A stretch of 64,000 bases of DNA from Phycisphaerae bacterium RAS2. GTDB taxonomy: Bacteria > Planctomycetota > Phycisphaerae > UBA1845 > UTPLA1. Within the stretch, counting starts at the first letter, position 1. Each line of letters opens with the position of its first letter. Of the stretch, positions 35,566 through 44,662 are shown piece after piece. Below the pieces are notes generated by a model that was given only the letters and a program-made list of their open reading frames with translations, had not been told where the DNA came from and did no database searches. Location: the NCBI GenBank assembly GCA_007753915.1, contig CP036352.1, positions 3,969,306 to 4,033,305 of the forward strand, read 5' to 3'. Both the position numbers and the translations under genes were made by a program.

Positions 35566-37596
35566 ATGCCCGGTTACACCCACAAGGACATTCGCAACAT
35601 CGCCCTCGTCGGCCACAGCGGCGCAGGGAAGACCTCTCTCGCCGAAGCCATCCTGCACGCCACCGGCGTCACCACACGGCTCGGCAGCACCGCCGACAAA
35701 ACCAGCATTCTCGACATTGACGACGAAGAAAAGGAACGCGGCATTTCCATTGAGTCGCACATCCTCAACGTCAATGTCGACGGGCGAACAATCAATATCA
35801 TCGACACACCCGGCGCACCGGACTTCATCGGCCCCGCCATCGCCGCCCTCGCCGCAGTCGAGACCGCCGTCATCGTCATCCATGCCGGCGCCGGCATCCA
35901 GGTGAACACGCGACGCATGAAGGACCTCGCCGGCGCCAGCGGCCTTGCCCGCGCCGTCGTCATCAACCGCATCGACGCCGAAAACGCGGACCTCGCCGGA
36001 TTGATCAGCGCCCTGAAAGAGACGTTCGGCCCGCAGGTCACACCGGTCAACCTTCCGGTCAACGGCGGCAAGGGCGTCATGGATTGCATCGACCATACCA
36101 CGGGCGATTCCGATGTCGGCGATGTCGCGGAGGCCCACACCAACATCGTTGAGCGCATCGCCGAAGTCGATGACGCCCTGATCGCCAAGTACTTCGACAC
36201 CGGGGCGCTCTCGCACGACGAGATCGAACACAACTTCCCCCGCGCCATCGCCGAAGGCAAGGTCTGCCCCGTGCTCTTCACCAACGCCCGCACCGGCGTC
36301 GGCGTCAAGGAGCTGCTCCAGTTTATCGCCCACGACTGCCCCGCGCCGCTCGAAGGCGCCCAGCGCGCCCTCGTCAACGGCGACGGCGAGAAACCCATCG
36401 ACCCGGCCGGCCCCTTTGTTGGACAGGTCTTCAAGATCGCCGTCGATCCCAAGAGCCACATCAAGTACGCCTTCATTCGCGCCTTCGCGGGCACGCTCAA
36501 GAGCGATGCCAACCTCGTCCTGCCCGGCGAGAAGAAAGGCGTCCGCCCCGGCCACATGTTGAAGTTTCAGGGCGCGACTCCCAAGGAAATCGACGAAGGT
36601 GTCGCCGGCGACATCTTCGCCGTCGGCAAGCTCGACCTGCACATCGGCAACACCGTCTTCGTCGATCACGGTGAAGGCAAGGTCGCGATGCCTCGTACGC
36701 CGACGCCCATGTTCTCCCTCGCCGTCGAGCCGAAAGCCCGCGGAGACGAGGCCAAGATCGGCGAAGCCGTGCGCCGCTTTACCGACACCGACCCGTGCTT
36801 TCGCTCGCATTACGACGCCCAGACACACGAGCTGGTCATCAGCGGCATCGGCGATCTGCATCTGCGGGTCGTTCTTTCGCGCATGCACCGGCTCTATAAG
36901 CTGGACGTGAACACCAAGCCGCCCAAGATCCCCTATCGCGAGACGATCACCGCCCAGGCCGACGGTCACCACCGTCACAAGAAGCAGACCGGCGGCGCGG
37001 GCCAGTTCGGCGAAGTCTTCCTGAAGGTTTATCCCCTCGCGCGCGGCACCGAGCCGCCGATGGAATGGGCCTGGGACATCTTTGGCGGCGCGATCCCCGG
37101 ACAGTTCGAGCCGGCGATCAAGAAAGGCGTTGTTGAATTGATGGGGCAGGGCGCGCTGGCCGGTTTTCCGATTCAGGATGTGAAGGTGAGCATCACCGAC
37201 GGCAAGCACCACCCGGTCGACTCGAAGGAAGTCGCCTTCAAGACCGCCGGCAAACTCGCCTTCAAGGATGCGATTCTCAAGGCCAAGCCCGTCCTGCTGG
37301 AGCCGATCGTCAACATCGAAGTCACCGTCCCGTCCGACAACGTCGGCGACATCACCGGCGATCTCGCGCAGCGGCGCGGCCGGCCGAGCGGCCAGGACAT
37401 GCTCCCCGGCAATTTCGCGGTTATCAAGGCGCAGGTGCCGCTCGCCAAGGTGGCGGATTATCACTCGCGTCTAAGCTCCATCACCGGCGGCAAGGGCAGC
37501 TTCTCGATGGAGCTTTCGCACTACGAGCCTGTGCCAAGCAACGAGGCCCAGGCCATCATTGCCGCGTACAAGCCGCACAAGGAAGAGGACGAGTAG
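35566..37596 (+). CDS. elongation factor G-like GTPase (EF-G-II/FusA-like subfamily)
   Basis: A 676-residue translational-GTPase-fold protein. The start is the ATG at 35566 with GGAGG upstream; TTG 35473 opens the same frame but lies next to the promoter. G1 is GHSGAGKT, as in EF-G-like proteins rather than GHIDAGKT of true EF-G. G2 is ERGISI, G3 reads DTPGAPDF (D80-F87) with Ala in place of the GTPase-activating His, and G4 is NRID instead of NKxD. EF-G domains II-V follow. It probably binds GTP, but hydrolysis and ribosome use may differ from EF-G. No tufA or rps genes are adjacent, so it is not the housekeeping str-operon copy. Confidence 0.9.
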   Translation: MPGYTHKDIRNIALVGHSGAGKTSLAEAILHATGVTTRLGSTADKTSILDIDDEEKERGISIESHILNVNVDGRTINIIDTPGAPDFIGPAIAALAAVETAVIVIHAGAGIQVNTRRMKDLAGASGLARAVVINRIDAENADLAGLISALKETFGPQVTPVNLPVNGGKGVMDCIDHTTGDSDVGDVAEAHTNIVERIAEVDDALIAKYFDTGALSHDEIEHNFPRAIAEGKVCPVLFTNARTGVGVKELLQFIAHDCPAPLEGAQRALVNGDGEKPIDPAGPFVGQVFKIAVDPKSHIKYAFIRAFAGTLKSDANLVLPGEKKGVRPGHMLKFQGATPKEIDEGVAGDIFAVGKLDLHIGNTVFVDHGEGKVAMPRTPTPMFSLAVEPKARGDEAKIGEAVRRFTDTDPCFRSHYDAQTHELVISGIGDLHLRVVLSRMHRLYKLDVNTKPPKIPYRETITAQADGHHRHKKQTGGAGQFGEVFLKVYPLARGTEPPMEWAWDIFGGAIPGQFEPAIKKGVVELMGQGALAGFPIQDVKVSITDGKHHPVDSKEVAFKTAGKLAFKDAILKAKPVLLEPIVNIEVTVPSDNVGDITGDLAQRRGRPSGQDMLPGNFAVIKAQVPLAKVADYHSRLSSITGGKGSFSMELSHYEPVPSNEAQAIIAAYKPHKEEDE

Positions 37597-37637
37597 TCGC
37601 GCCGAACCGTCGCCGCGCATCAGGAGACCGCCGCACC

Positions 37638-38672
37638 ATGAGCGCCCGCGACCCGGTGATGGATCTGCCCGCGGAATCCAACGCGCCAATTGCGCAGGTC
37701 CCCGATTCGCCGCAGCGGGCCATCGAGACGAAGGTGGAACACGCCCGTTCAAGTGCATCCGATGCAACGCCCGCCGAGCGGCCGATCCACGCGTTCACCC
37801 GCGCGCGCATCGCGCTGGTCCGAGCCATCCTCATGGCGTGGGTGCGGGCCTTCTCGCTCAAGGGGCTGTACGCGCTGGGCCGGTTCTTCGGCACGTGCGA
37901 GTACTTCTGTGATTACAACCGCCGGCGGCGTGTGCGACGCAAGCTGTACCAGTTTTTCAAGGACGAGCTGTCTCCCGCCCGGGTGCGCCTGGTCACGTGG
38001 CGCTATTTCATGCGCATCCGTTGCGACAAGATGTTCTACACCATCATGGATCGCATCCCACGGGACAAGCTGCTCAAACGCATCAAGCTCAAGAACATCG
38101 AGGCCATCGATGACGCGCTCAAATCGGGCAAGGGCGTCTATGTCGCGCTTTGCCATTTCGGCTCGCATCACGTCGCCGGTCTCATGATGGCCTTGCTGGG
38201 ATATGACATCGCCGGCGTGCGCGACGACAAGGAGAGCGCGGTCCGGCGGTACATCGCGCAGAAATACCGCGAGACGTTTCCCGAAGTCGCGAGGATGAAG
38301 CTCTTTTATTCGTCAAGCTTCCCACGCCAGATCATGCGGCACATGCAGCAGAACGGCATCGTCGCCAGCCTGCTCGACGTCGACCGCCGGCGCGGCGAAG
38401 CGTCGCGCATGCACCCGGTCAGCATTTTCGGCGAAGAGCGGGACTTTCTCGTCGGCCCCGTGCAGATGGCCATTCGCTGCGGCGCGACGACCTTTCAGGG
38501 ATTTGTCGTCTCACGGCGTAATTTCTATTATCAGCTGATCGTCGGCGAGAAACTGATCGACCCCGACCAACCCGAAGCCGAGGACGTGATCGTCCAGCGC
38601 GTCATGCAGCACTACGCCGACAACGTCGAAGCGTTCGCGCGGCGACACCCCGATCATCTGATGAGAATCTAG
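37638..38672 (+). CDS. LpxL/HtrB-type lysophospholipid or lipid A acyltransferase, divergent
   Basis: A 344-residue protein 41 bp after the EF-G-like gene, with AGGAG upstream. An N-terminal polar stretch of about 60 residues precedes a hydrophobic/basic membrane-associated segment. The acyltransferase motif region ALCHFGSHHVAGLMMALLGY matches LpxL-like proteins (HFGNWE), but the acidic residue of Hx4(D/E) is His here. Later LLDVDRRRGEASR and VGPVQMAIRCGA fit the family's second half. It probably transfers an acyl chain to a lipid A or lipid precursor; the changed catalytic residue lowers certainty. Confidence 0.8.
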   Translation: MSARDPVMDLPAESNAPIAQVPDSPQRAIETKVEHARSSASDATPAERPIHAFTRARIALVRAILMAWVRAFSLKGLYALGRFFGTCEYFCDYNRRRRVRRKLYQFFKDELSPARVRLVTWRYFMRIRCDKMFYTIMDRIPRDKLLKRIKLKNIEAIDDALKSGKGVYVALCHFGSHHVAGLMMALLGYDIAGVRDDKESAVRRYIAQKYRETFPEVARMKLFYSSSFPRQIMRHMQQNGIVASLLDVDRRRGEASRMHPVSIFGEERDFLVGPVQMAIRCGATTFQGFVVSRRNFYYQLIVGEKLIDPDQPEAEDVIVQRVMQHYADNVEAFARRHPDHLMRI

Positions 38673-39064
38673 CCGCGCGGCGGTTTGCGCAGCGGCAGGT
38701 TGCGACCCAGGCGCAGGCGTGCGCTGCGTTCGATCTCGTTGCGCTCGCTCTGTTTAACAGCTCGCAGGAATCCCCCCGCCTGCTTTCGCGCCTGCTCGGC
38801 TGCCAGCAGATCGGCTCGGCTGATCTCGCCCACGACCGCCGAGAAATCGGCATCGAGCAATGCTTCCTGCGCGGCTGCCAGGTTGGCTCGCATGATCGCT
38901 TCCAGCGCGGCATCAACCGGAGGCGGCGCACCGGTTTCATCGGGCGAGGTCTCGACCCGAACCGGCGGTCGATCGACCGGAGGCGTCGACGAACCGGGCG
39001 GCCGGCGAATCGGGCGGATGCGCGCGGACAGGAGCGATTGAATCGGCGGCTTTTCGTGACTCAA
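38669..39064 (-). CDS. small protein after a glycosyltransferase, unknown function
   Basis: A 131-residue frame if it starts at TTG 39064; the open frame runs on to 39253 inside the glycosyltransferase gene. The N-terminal half is Pro/Arg-rich (RPIRRPPGSSTPP), and the C-terminal half is helical and Ala-rich (MRANLAAAQEALLDADFSAV, ERNEIERSARLRLG). No family recognised. It is last in a minus-strand run of four genes and its stop overlaps the convergent acyltransferase stop by 4 bp. Start choice is weak, with no clear ribosome site. Confidence 0.45.
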   Translation of the reverse strand: MSHEKPPIQSLLSARIRPIRRPPGSSTPPVDRPPVRVETSPDETGAPPPVDAALEAIMRANLAAAQEALLDADFSAVVGEISRADLLAAEQARKQAGGFLRAVKQSERNEIERSARLRLGRNLPLRKPPRG

Positions 39065-39095
39065 GGCGACTGCCCGACCCGTGCGAATCGCACGG

Positions 39096-40337
39096 TCACA
39101 CCAACGCGCCCGGCCGCGTGCCAGTTTCCACGGGCAGTCCTGCAATCGACGCATGCCGCGTCGAACTCTTCGCGGGCGACGCCGCGCCCAACCACGGCGC
39201 GGGCGAGACGACCGGCAGACCCGGCCACATCGCCGACAGTCGCTCGGCTTCATCCTCCGCCACCCCGGGCGAAAGCGAACCGATCACGACGCCATCGACC
39301 CCGCTCCCATCGAATGCATCGGTCGAAATGACCTCCACGTTTCGCCAGATGCCGGAATCTCCGTCGCCATCATAGAGGCGCGTAATGCAAAGTCCAGTCT
39401 TGTTTAGCAAATCCATCAATTGCTCGCAGCCTTTGCCGCGGCGCCACACCGCCACGCGGCGCACGGCGCACTTATCGGCCCACGACCGAATCGTCGCGCA
39501 AGCCCGATCCAGGCCCATCAATTGCTCAAATTGCAATTCAGACATCGGTAGCGATTTCACGCCGCGTGACAGAATCGCCCGCGCCTCCTCACAGCCCGCC
39601 TCGTATCCCGCTGTCGCGCCTTCTTTCCGCGCGACGCGCCCGTATCGCTCGAACGTCGAATCAATCAGGTCATGTCGGTGCGCCGCCGGCGCATACCGCG
39701 CCCACATGCGCACGTTGTTCCGCACCAGCAACCGCAGCATCCGATTGTTGTCGCGATTGCGCGTTACGCGCCCGTGCCACACGAGCAAGTCGCCTCGCGG
39801 CTCGACGCGCCAGCCGCTGCGCCACAGCTTGCACGCCAGATCGTATTCCTCTGCGTAGTAGTCATAGTCCGTCGGGTATCCACCGACCGCGAGAAACGCA
39901 TCGCGCCGCACGGCCCCACCACAGTTGAAGAAGATGCCCGGCACGCCGCCCGCGTCGTGGCAATGCGGCGGATTTGTCAGACGCACACGGCACGCGACCC
40001 CCGCCAGCGAGGCATCGCTCGCGAACAAGTCCCCCAGCGCGTCGATCACGCCCGGCTCGGGATAGCTGTCGTCGTCCAGCATCAAGAGCGTGCGCCCCTC
40101 GGCCGCCGCCGCGCCGACGTTTCGCGCGACGCAACCGATGTTGCGCGACAGCTGAATCCAGCGAACTTCGGGATGATCGTTCGCGAGGCCGGCGGTTCCG
40201 TCCGTCGAGCCGTTGTCGATGACAATCACTTCGAACGCGCGATCGGGCAGATCGCGCAGGCGGGCCAGCGTCGCGCGCAGCACCGCCGCGCGATTGTGCG
40301 TCGGAATAATGACACTGCATTCACACGCCGGCCGCAT
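39096..40337 (-). CDS. family 2 glycosyltransferase
   Basis: A 413-residue cytoplasmic or membrane-associated transferase from the ATG at 40337; the open frame to 40445 is overlap with the previous gene. GT2 (GT-A fold) motifs are plain: CSVIIPTHNRAAVL at the N-terminus, VIVIDNGSTDGT, the DxD site LMLDDDSYPEPG, then GGAVRRDAFLAVGGYP and YAEEYDLACKLW. The C-terminal 150 residues form an extra domain of unknown role with a Rossmann-like look (VRRVAVWRRGKGCEQL). It overlaps the HldE-like gene by 17 bp, so the two are coupled and probably build a surface glycan. Confidence 0.9.
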   Translation of the reverse strand: MRPACECSVIIPTHNRAAVLRATLARLRDLPDRAFEVIVIDNGSTDGTAGLANDHPEVRWIQLSRNIGCVARNVGAAAAEGRTLLMLDDDSYPEPGVIDALGDLFASDASLAGVACRVRLTNPPHCHDAGGVPGIFFNCGGAVRRDAFLAVGGYPTDYDYYAEEYDLACKLWRSGWRVEPRGDLLVWHGRVTRNRDNNRMLRLLVRNNVRMWARYAPAAHRHDLIDSTFERYGRVARKEGATAGYEAGCEEARAILSRGVKSLPMSELQFEQLMGLDRACATIRSWADKCAVRRVAVWRRGKGCEQLMDLLNKTGLCITRLYDGDGDSGIWRNVEVISTDAFDGSGVDGVVIGSLSPGVAEDEAERLSAMWPGLPVVSPAPWLGAASPAKSSTRHASIAGLPVETGTRPGALV

Positions 40338-42048
40338 GAGGCGCCTTTCGCAGGGGGGCAGCGCGCACGCTGCGGACGCTCTCCAGCAGGCGCGGCCCGG
40401 CGCGATCTTCCACTTCGCCGCGAGACAGCTCCGCCCGGCCCGCAAGCCAGCGCGCCACTTCGTCCGTCGTCACCGGCACGATCCCCAGTCGCCCGATCTG
40501 CAGCGCCGCCACCGCGCTGTACAGGTACGACGCCTGCATCAGCGTCGCACCCGTCGCCATCGCCAGCGTCGCCGCGGCCGTCGCGCTTTCGCCGCAACCC
40601 AGCCGATCCAGCGGCCACTCCGACAGCGCCGGCAGATACTCGCTCAACAGCCGATCGTTCCAGCTTGGCGACGCCCGGTCGTGTGAGCGGCGGTCAAACG
40701 TCACCACGCCGCGCTTCGCGACGCTCACCAGCATCCTCGCCGCACCCGACGCCTGCATGACTTCATACGCGACCGCCGACAGGCCGCCGATCGAATTCCC
40801 TGTGGCCTCGCGAAGTCGCCGCTCGGAGACGCAGATCAAATCCGGCGATGAAGCGGCATGAATCGAGCCCTGGCCGCCCGCCGACACGGTGCACCAGCGG
40901 CCCGCTTCGCGCAGCGACGTCGCCGCCGCCTCGCGAATGCCCGGCGTGACAAACCCGTAGCCGCAGTCATGCAGGATCGCCGCATCGGCCCGACCGGCCG
41001 ACTCGCGCACCAGCGATGTCACGGCGCGTTCGCTGATCGAATCGAGCGGCCGCGTCCCCGCGCGATCGACGCGAAACAGCTTCTGATCGTCCGCGACAAA
41101 GCGCGTGCGCACGACCGCATCCTCGCGATAGCTGAACGCCTCGACGCGCACGCCGGCCGCCTCCAGCGCCTGTCGCAATCGCCGCGACGGCGTGTCTCGC
41201 CCCAGCGCCGTCACCAGCGTTGTCGTCGCGCCCAGCGCCGCCGCCGCGAGCGCGACCGCGCCGGCCTCGCCGATGTACTCGCGCTCTCCCAGCTCCAGGA
41301 GGGACATCATCGGCGCTTCGCCAGCCGACGCCGACACATCGCACGCAACGTAACGCTCCAGCGTCGTCTCGCCGATCACCAGCAGCGACCGCCCGTGCAG
41401 CCGACCGAGCAGCCCCGCCAGGGCCGGCCGATCGATTTCGTGCCGACGACACACCACACCAAGCCGGTCGGCGGCGAACTCTCCAGCGCGCGCGAGCGAT
41501 TCCGCGAGGCGCGTCGAGCTGAATACGACCTGCCCGCTGGAGAACACAACGCGACCGCCGTGCGATTCGACCGTCTGCCGCTCGGCGAGGAAGCGCGGGT
41601 CCTGGCTGGCGGCGTACTCCTGCCCTTTGACGTAAATGTCGGGCCGTACCTGCTCCAATATCTCTACTGCCGTCTCATTTTGATCGATGGCGACGTAGTC
41701 CACGAACGCCAGCGCCGCGAGGTTCTCCGCGCGCAGCTCTTCGGGGATGTACGGCCGCTGATCGCCCTTGCTGATCTGCGCGTCACCCGTGATCGAAACG
41801 ACCAGCACGTCGCCCAGCGAGCGTGCGTATTGCAGGTACCGAATGTGACCGGGGTGAACGATGTCGAAGCAACCGTGACACTGCACCACGACCGGCGGCC
41901 GCGTCGGTTCGTCGGCAGCCTCCGCGCGTGGGGTTGCGTTGCGCAGGCGCGCCAATTCAGCAGCCAGCGCCGACGGCGAAAGAATCTTTCCCTGATAGGA
42001 GCACGGTGCGCCGGTTTCGCGCGGCATCATTCGATCGCCCCCGATCAC
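40321..42048 (-). CDS. HldE-like protein with swapped domains and altered kinase motif
   Basis: A 575-residue protein with a GTG start at 42048 (ATG 42030 possible). Residues about 50-195 are a nucleotidyltransferase: HGCFDIVHPGH (H65, H68), and YVKGQEYAASQDPRF, as in the HldE/RfaE C-terminal domain. Residues about 215-560 are a PfkB/ribokinase-like domain. The order is the reverse of E. coli HldE. The kinase catalytic loop GAGD reads GCGES with Glu487, so phosphorylation may be impaired. The expected role is ADP- or NDP-heptose precursor synthesis for LPS. It overlaps both neighbours (4 bp GTGA upstream, 17 bp downstream). Confidence 0.8.
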   Translation of the reverse strand: MIGGDRMMPRETGAPCSYQGKILSPSALAAELARLRNATPRAEAADEPTRPPVVVQCHGCFDIVHPGHIRYLQYARSLGDVLVVSITGDAQISKGDQRPYIPEELRAENLAALAFVDYVAIDQNETAVEILEQVRPDIYVKGQEYAASQDPRFLAERQTVESHGGRVVFSSGQVVFSSTRLAESLARAGEFAADRLGVVCRRHEIDRPALAGLLGRLHGRSLLVIGETTLERYVACDVSASAGEAPMMSLLELGEREYIGEAGAVALAAAALGATTTLVTALGRDTPSRRLRQALEAAGVRVEAFSYREDAVVRTRFVADDQKLFRVDRAGTRPLDSISERAVTSLVRESAGRADAAILHDCGYGFVTPGIREAAATSLREAGRWCTVSAGGQGSIHAASSPDLICVSERRLREATGNSIGGLSAVAYEVMQASGAARMLVSVAKRGVVTFDRRSHDRASPSWNDRLLSEYLPALSEWPLDRLGCGESATAAATLAMATGATLMQASYLYSAVAALQIGRLGIVPVTTDEVARWLAGRAELSRGEVEDRAGPRLLESVRSVRAAPLRKAPHAAGV

Positions 42049-42794
42049 TGCGGCTTAAAGATCGCCTTGGCCGAGGCGACCACGCCGCGCGCCACCAGAC
42101 TCGCCAACAGCAGCAGCGTCAGCCAACCCACCGTCAGCGCTAGGATCGGCCACGCTCGCACGATCGATTCCGGCATCGTCGGATAGACCGTCCCCGCGAG
42201 GAACGCAATCACGCCGGCGCTTGCGATCGCACCGAGGTGCCCGCGGATGTTCCCCGGCAGCGGCGCCATCCGCACCGTCAAACAAATGAGCAAATAGGCA
42301 AACAACAGAATCTTCCACGGATCGACCGCCGCCGAGCGCACGGCGTTCAACGTCGCCTCGGAAAGCGTGATCAGGTCGCGGAGCTGCGCCCAGATGGCCG
42401 TCAGCGTCCCCGGGACCTGCTGGGAGATTCGCTCCGCCGGAACGCCCATCAACACCGGCCCCCCCAGACGAACACCCAGCGCATAGATCAAACCGCCGAG
42501 CACCGCCATCGGAAGAAGCGCTACCAACACCGGACCGATAATCGGCAACTTCGGCTTTGGCCCGGGGTCGAAAGACGCTTCGCCTTTGTCGCCGTCCTTC
42601 ACCAGCGCAGCGTCGTTCACCGTCGCGCCGGTGATGAGCAGCGCCACGATTCGCGCCAGCATCGCCATCAGCGTCCCCGGAAGGAGCAGCATGTTCACCG
42701 TCTTGGGCCGAATCATGCCCAGCCAGAGCGTGTTCACGCCCCAGGCCAGCAGCACGGCCACGGCGATCCAGAAACAGGCAGTCGCATAGATCAT
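42045..42794 (-). CDS. polytopic membrane protein, possibly a degenerate M50-like peptidase relative
   Basis: A 249-residue protein with about six hydrophobic segments. The first half (LLLPGTLMAMLARIVALLIT, then PKPKLPIIGPVLVALLPM) resembles M50-type membrane proteases in which LPGTLLHExxH is followed by ALxPL; here HExxH would be AMLAR, so no metal site remains. That comparison is from memory of the family and is weak. The rest has three or four more helices. It is first in the minus-strand run with the HldE-like enzyme and GT2, overlapping the former by 4 bp. Confidence 0.7.
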   Translation of the reverse strand: MIYATACFWIAVAVLLAWGVNTLWLGMIRPKTVNMLLLPGTLMAMLARIVALLITGATVNDAALVKDGDKGEASFDPGPKPKLPIIGPVLVALLPMAVLGGLIYALGVRLGGPVLMGVPAERISQQVPGTLTAIWAQLRDLITLSEATLNAVRSAAVDPWKILLFAYLLICLTVRMAPLPGNIRGHLGAIASAGVIAFLAGTVYPTMPESIVRAWPILALTVGWLTLLLLASLVARGVVASAKAIFKPQ

Positions 42795-42920
42795 GGCTGA
42801 TATCGCGCAAAATCCGCCCGGCGCGGAATCCCCGCCCGAGTCGCTCTAAACATCGGCATTCCCGCGCCGGAGAATTGAAGCGCGCGGCGCGCCCACACAG
42901 AACGTTCGCGCAATTCTCGC

Positions 42921-42949
42921 TTGTCGCCGCCGCCGCAATTTGACATAAT
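42921..42949 (+). promoter_or_regulatory. promoter TTGTCG-N17-CATAAT
   Basis: The -35 is 42921-42926 and the -10 is 42944-42949. The predicted start is about 42 nt before the ATG at 42998. Confidence 0.5.
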
Positions 42950-42997
42950 GCCGAGCCGGGCCGACGGCCTCTCTTGTCGGGCACTTACAGGGCAACC

Positions 42998-43960
42998 ATG
43001 GCGCAAACAATCTGCTGCCCCTGCGGAACCCCCATCGACTGCGATCACGTCGAGCTCGTGATCACCGCGACCTGTCCGCGCTGCGACCGCGAACTGCCCC
43101 TCGAGCTGGCGGACACCTTCGGCGCGCGGCGAGCTATGCTCACCATCATGGAAGGCCCGCACTGGGTCGGCGAACAATTCATCATGCCTGTCGGCGCCAC
43201 CCTCTCCATCGGCCGCGCCTCCGGGAACTGGCTTAGCCTCGATGCCGATGACATCGCCGACGCCCATTGCCGTCTCCATCTCGCCGCCACCGGGGCCGTC
43301 GTCGTGGAAGACCTCAACAGCCCGACCGGCACCTGGATCGGCCCACAGCGCATCGTGCGCGGCCGACTCGCGCAGACCGGCTCCCTGCGCGTCGGACCAT
43401 TTCGATTTCGGTTTGACATTCAGACGCCCGAGGGCCGCCTCGTCGCGCCGGCCGGACGGGATGAGAATGACAGCGAGTTGGCACTTCCGACGATGACCAG
43501 TGTGAAGCGGAAGAACTCGCCGGCGCAATGGGCCGCGCGCAATCGCTTCATTCTCGCACGATGGATCATCCTGACGCTGGCCTCCATCGGCGGTGCCGAC
43601 ATGGCGCTGCACCTCCGCGCGCGACCGCCGCAGCCCTGGAACTGGAACAAGGCCATCATCGCCGGCGCGCTGGTCTGGCTCATTACGAGCTTCGCCGGCC
43701 GGCACGTTACCCTGATCCACAAGTACCTGAAGTACGCGTCGCTTGGCTTGACCGTCGCGCTCGCAATCGCCGGGCTGTCACTCGGCGCGGGTGCCTTCGC
43801 CACTGCGTCGCTTTGCGCGGCGGCGGGCCTCGTGGTGCTCATCATGCGCGAGCCGCAGCCGTGGCTGGCCCTTGTTGCCGCGCTCATCGGTACGTTCGGC
43901 GTCGTCGTCCTGACGCGCGATTTGACGCAGTTGATTCAGATCATTTCAGTCGGCGGCTAG
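42998..43960 (+). CDS. zinc-ribbon, FHA and multi-pass membrane protein
   Basis: A 320-residue protein from the ATG at 42998 (TTG 42974 is in frame). Residues 5-36 carry a CCPCG and CPRCDREL zinc ribbon. Residues 45-140 form an FHA domain (LSIGRASGNWLSL, DAHCRLHL, LNSPTGTWIG). The FHA Ser/His positions are partly conserved (ADAHC in place of SRxHC), so phosphopeptide binding is likely but not certain. After a linker, four hydrophobic helices fill residues 185-315. It is likely a membrane sensor or adaptor for Ser/Thr kinase signalling, like the FHA-PilB fusion in this window. Confidence 0.8.
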   Translation: MAQTICCPCGTPIDCDHVELVITATCPRCDRELPLELADTFGARRAMLTIMEGPHWVGEQFIMPVGATLSIGRASGNWLSLDADDIADAHCRLHLAATGAVVVEDLNSPTGTWIGPQRIVRGRLAQTGSLRVGPFRFRFDIQTPEGRLVAPAGRDENDSELALPTMTSVKRKNSPAQWAARNRFILARWIILTLASIGGADMALHLRARPPQPWNWNKAIIAGALVWLITSFAGRHVTLIHKYLKYASLGLTVALAIAGLSLGAGAFATASLCAAAGLVVLIMREPQPWLALVAALIGTFGVVVLTRDLTQLIQIISVGG

Positions 43961-44083
43961 GGCTGGATCGCGCCAAGTTCGCACGGCTCGAGTCTCCACT
44001 TCGACAGGCATTTCCGGTACAATCGGACTCACGGAACTGCTCCGCACGAGGGCATCGGAACAGGCCGCTGGGGAGTCATTCTC

Positions 44084-44632
44084 GTGACTCAAACCGCATC
44101 GAAATCCTGTGAACTGTGCAAGACGGTCATCACGCCCGAGCAGATCATTCAGCGCCAGGCCGGCCTGGTGAAGGGCATTCTGCTTTGCCCCGCATGCGTT
44201 GAGTTGAAGCGCCGCGAGGCCATCGAGGCGCAAAAGGCCGCCGCCGCCCATCCGGGGCTCGGCGCAGGCCCCGCCCCAGCCGGCGCTGCACCCGCGAAGA
44301 AGCAAGTCCCCGAGGAACCGATCTCGCTCGTCGAGGCCGGTGTCGGCGGCAGCTCCGGACTGATTCGCAGCTTCGCGCAGGGCAGCACGCTCGGCGGCGT
44401 CCACACCGATTCCAACCTCAAGCGGCCCATGTCGACGATGGTCGAGCCGCCGACTCGCTGCCGGACCTTCAACGGAAAGCTGACCCCCGCGGCCCTGGCG
44501 CACATGGATGGACAAATCAACGAGTGGCTCGACGCCCACCCGGACATCTTCATCAAGCACGTCGTGTCAGCCGTCGGCCCGTTCGAGGCCAAGCACGTCG
44601 AGCAGCACCTCATCCTCACGATCTTCTATTGA
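44084..44632 (+). CDS. protein with N-terminal double-CxxC knuckle, unknown function
   Basis: A 182-residue protein with a GTG start and GGGGAG 8 nt upstream. Residues 9-38 hold CELC and CPAC pairs, probably a zinc ribbon. A Pro/Ala linker follows, then a C-terminal domain of about 70 residues (RTFNGKLTPAALAHMDGQIN, FIKHVVSAVGPFEAKHVEQH) that looks compact and alpha/beta; it ends LILTIFY, close to the stop. Family not recognised. It precedes the M42-type peptidase gene by 30 bp. Confidence 0.75.
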   Translation: MTQTASKSCELCKTVITPEQIIQRQAGLVKGILLCPACVELKRREAIEAQKAAAAHPGLGAGPAPAGAAPAKKQVPEEPISLVEAGVGGSSGLIRSFAQGSTLGGVHTDSNLKRPMSTMVEPPTRCRTFNGKLTPAALAHMDGQINEWLDAHPDIFIKHVVSAVGPFEAKHVEQHLILTIFY

Positions 44633-44656
44633 TCGCGCGCCGAACGCCGCCATAAT
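44629..44656 (+). promoter_or_regulatory. promoter TTGATC-N16-CATAAT over the previous stop codon
   Basis: The -35 is 44629-44634, over the stop of the upstream gene, and the -10 is 44651-44656. The -10 ends 6 nt before the ATG at 44663, predicting a leaderless message. Confidence 0.45.
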
Positions 44657-44662
44657 GCCCAC

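Noticed and set aside
35548-37464. Minus-strand open frame opposite the EF-G-like gene
   Set aside because: Antisense shadow of a conserved gene.
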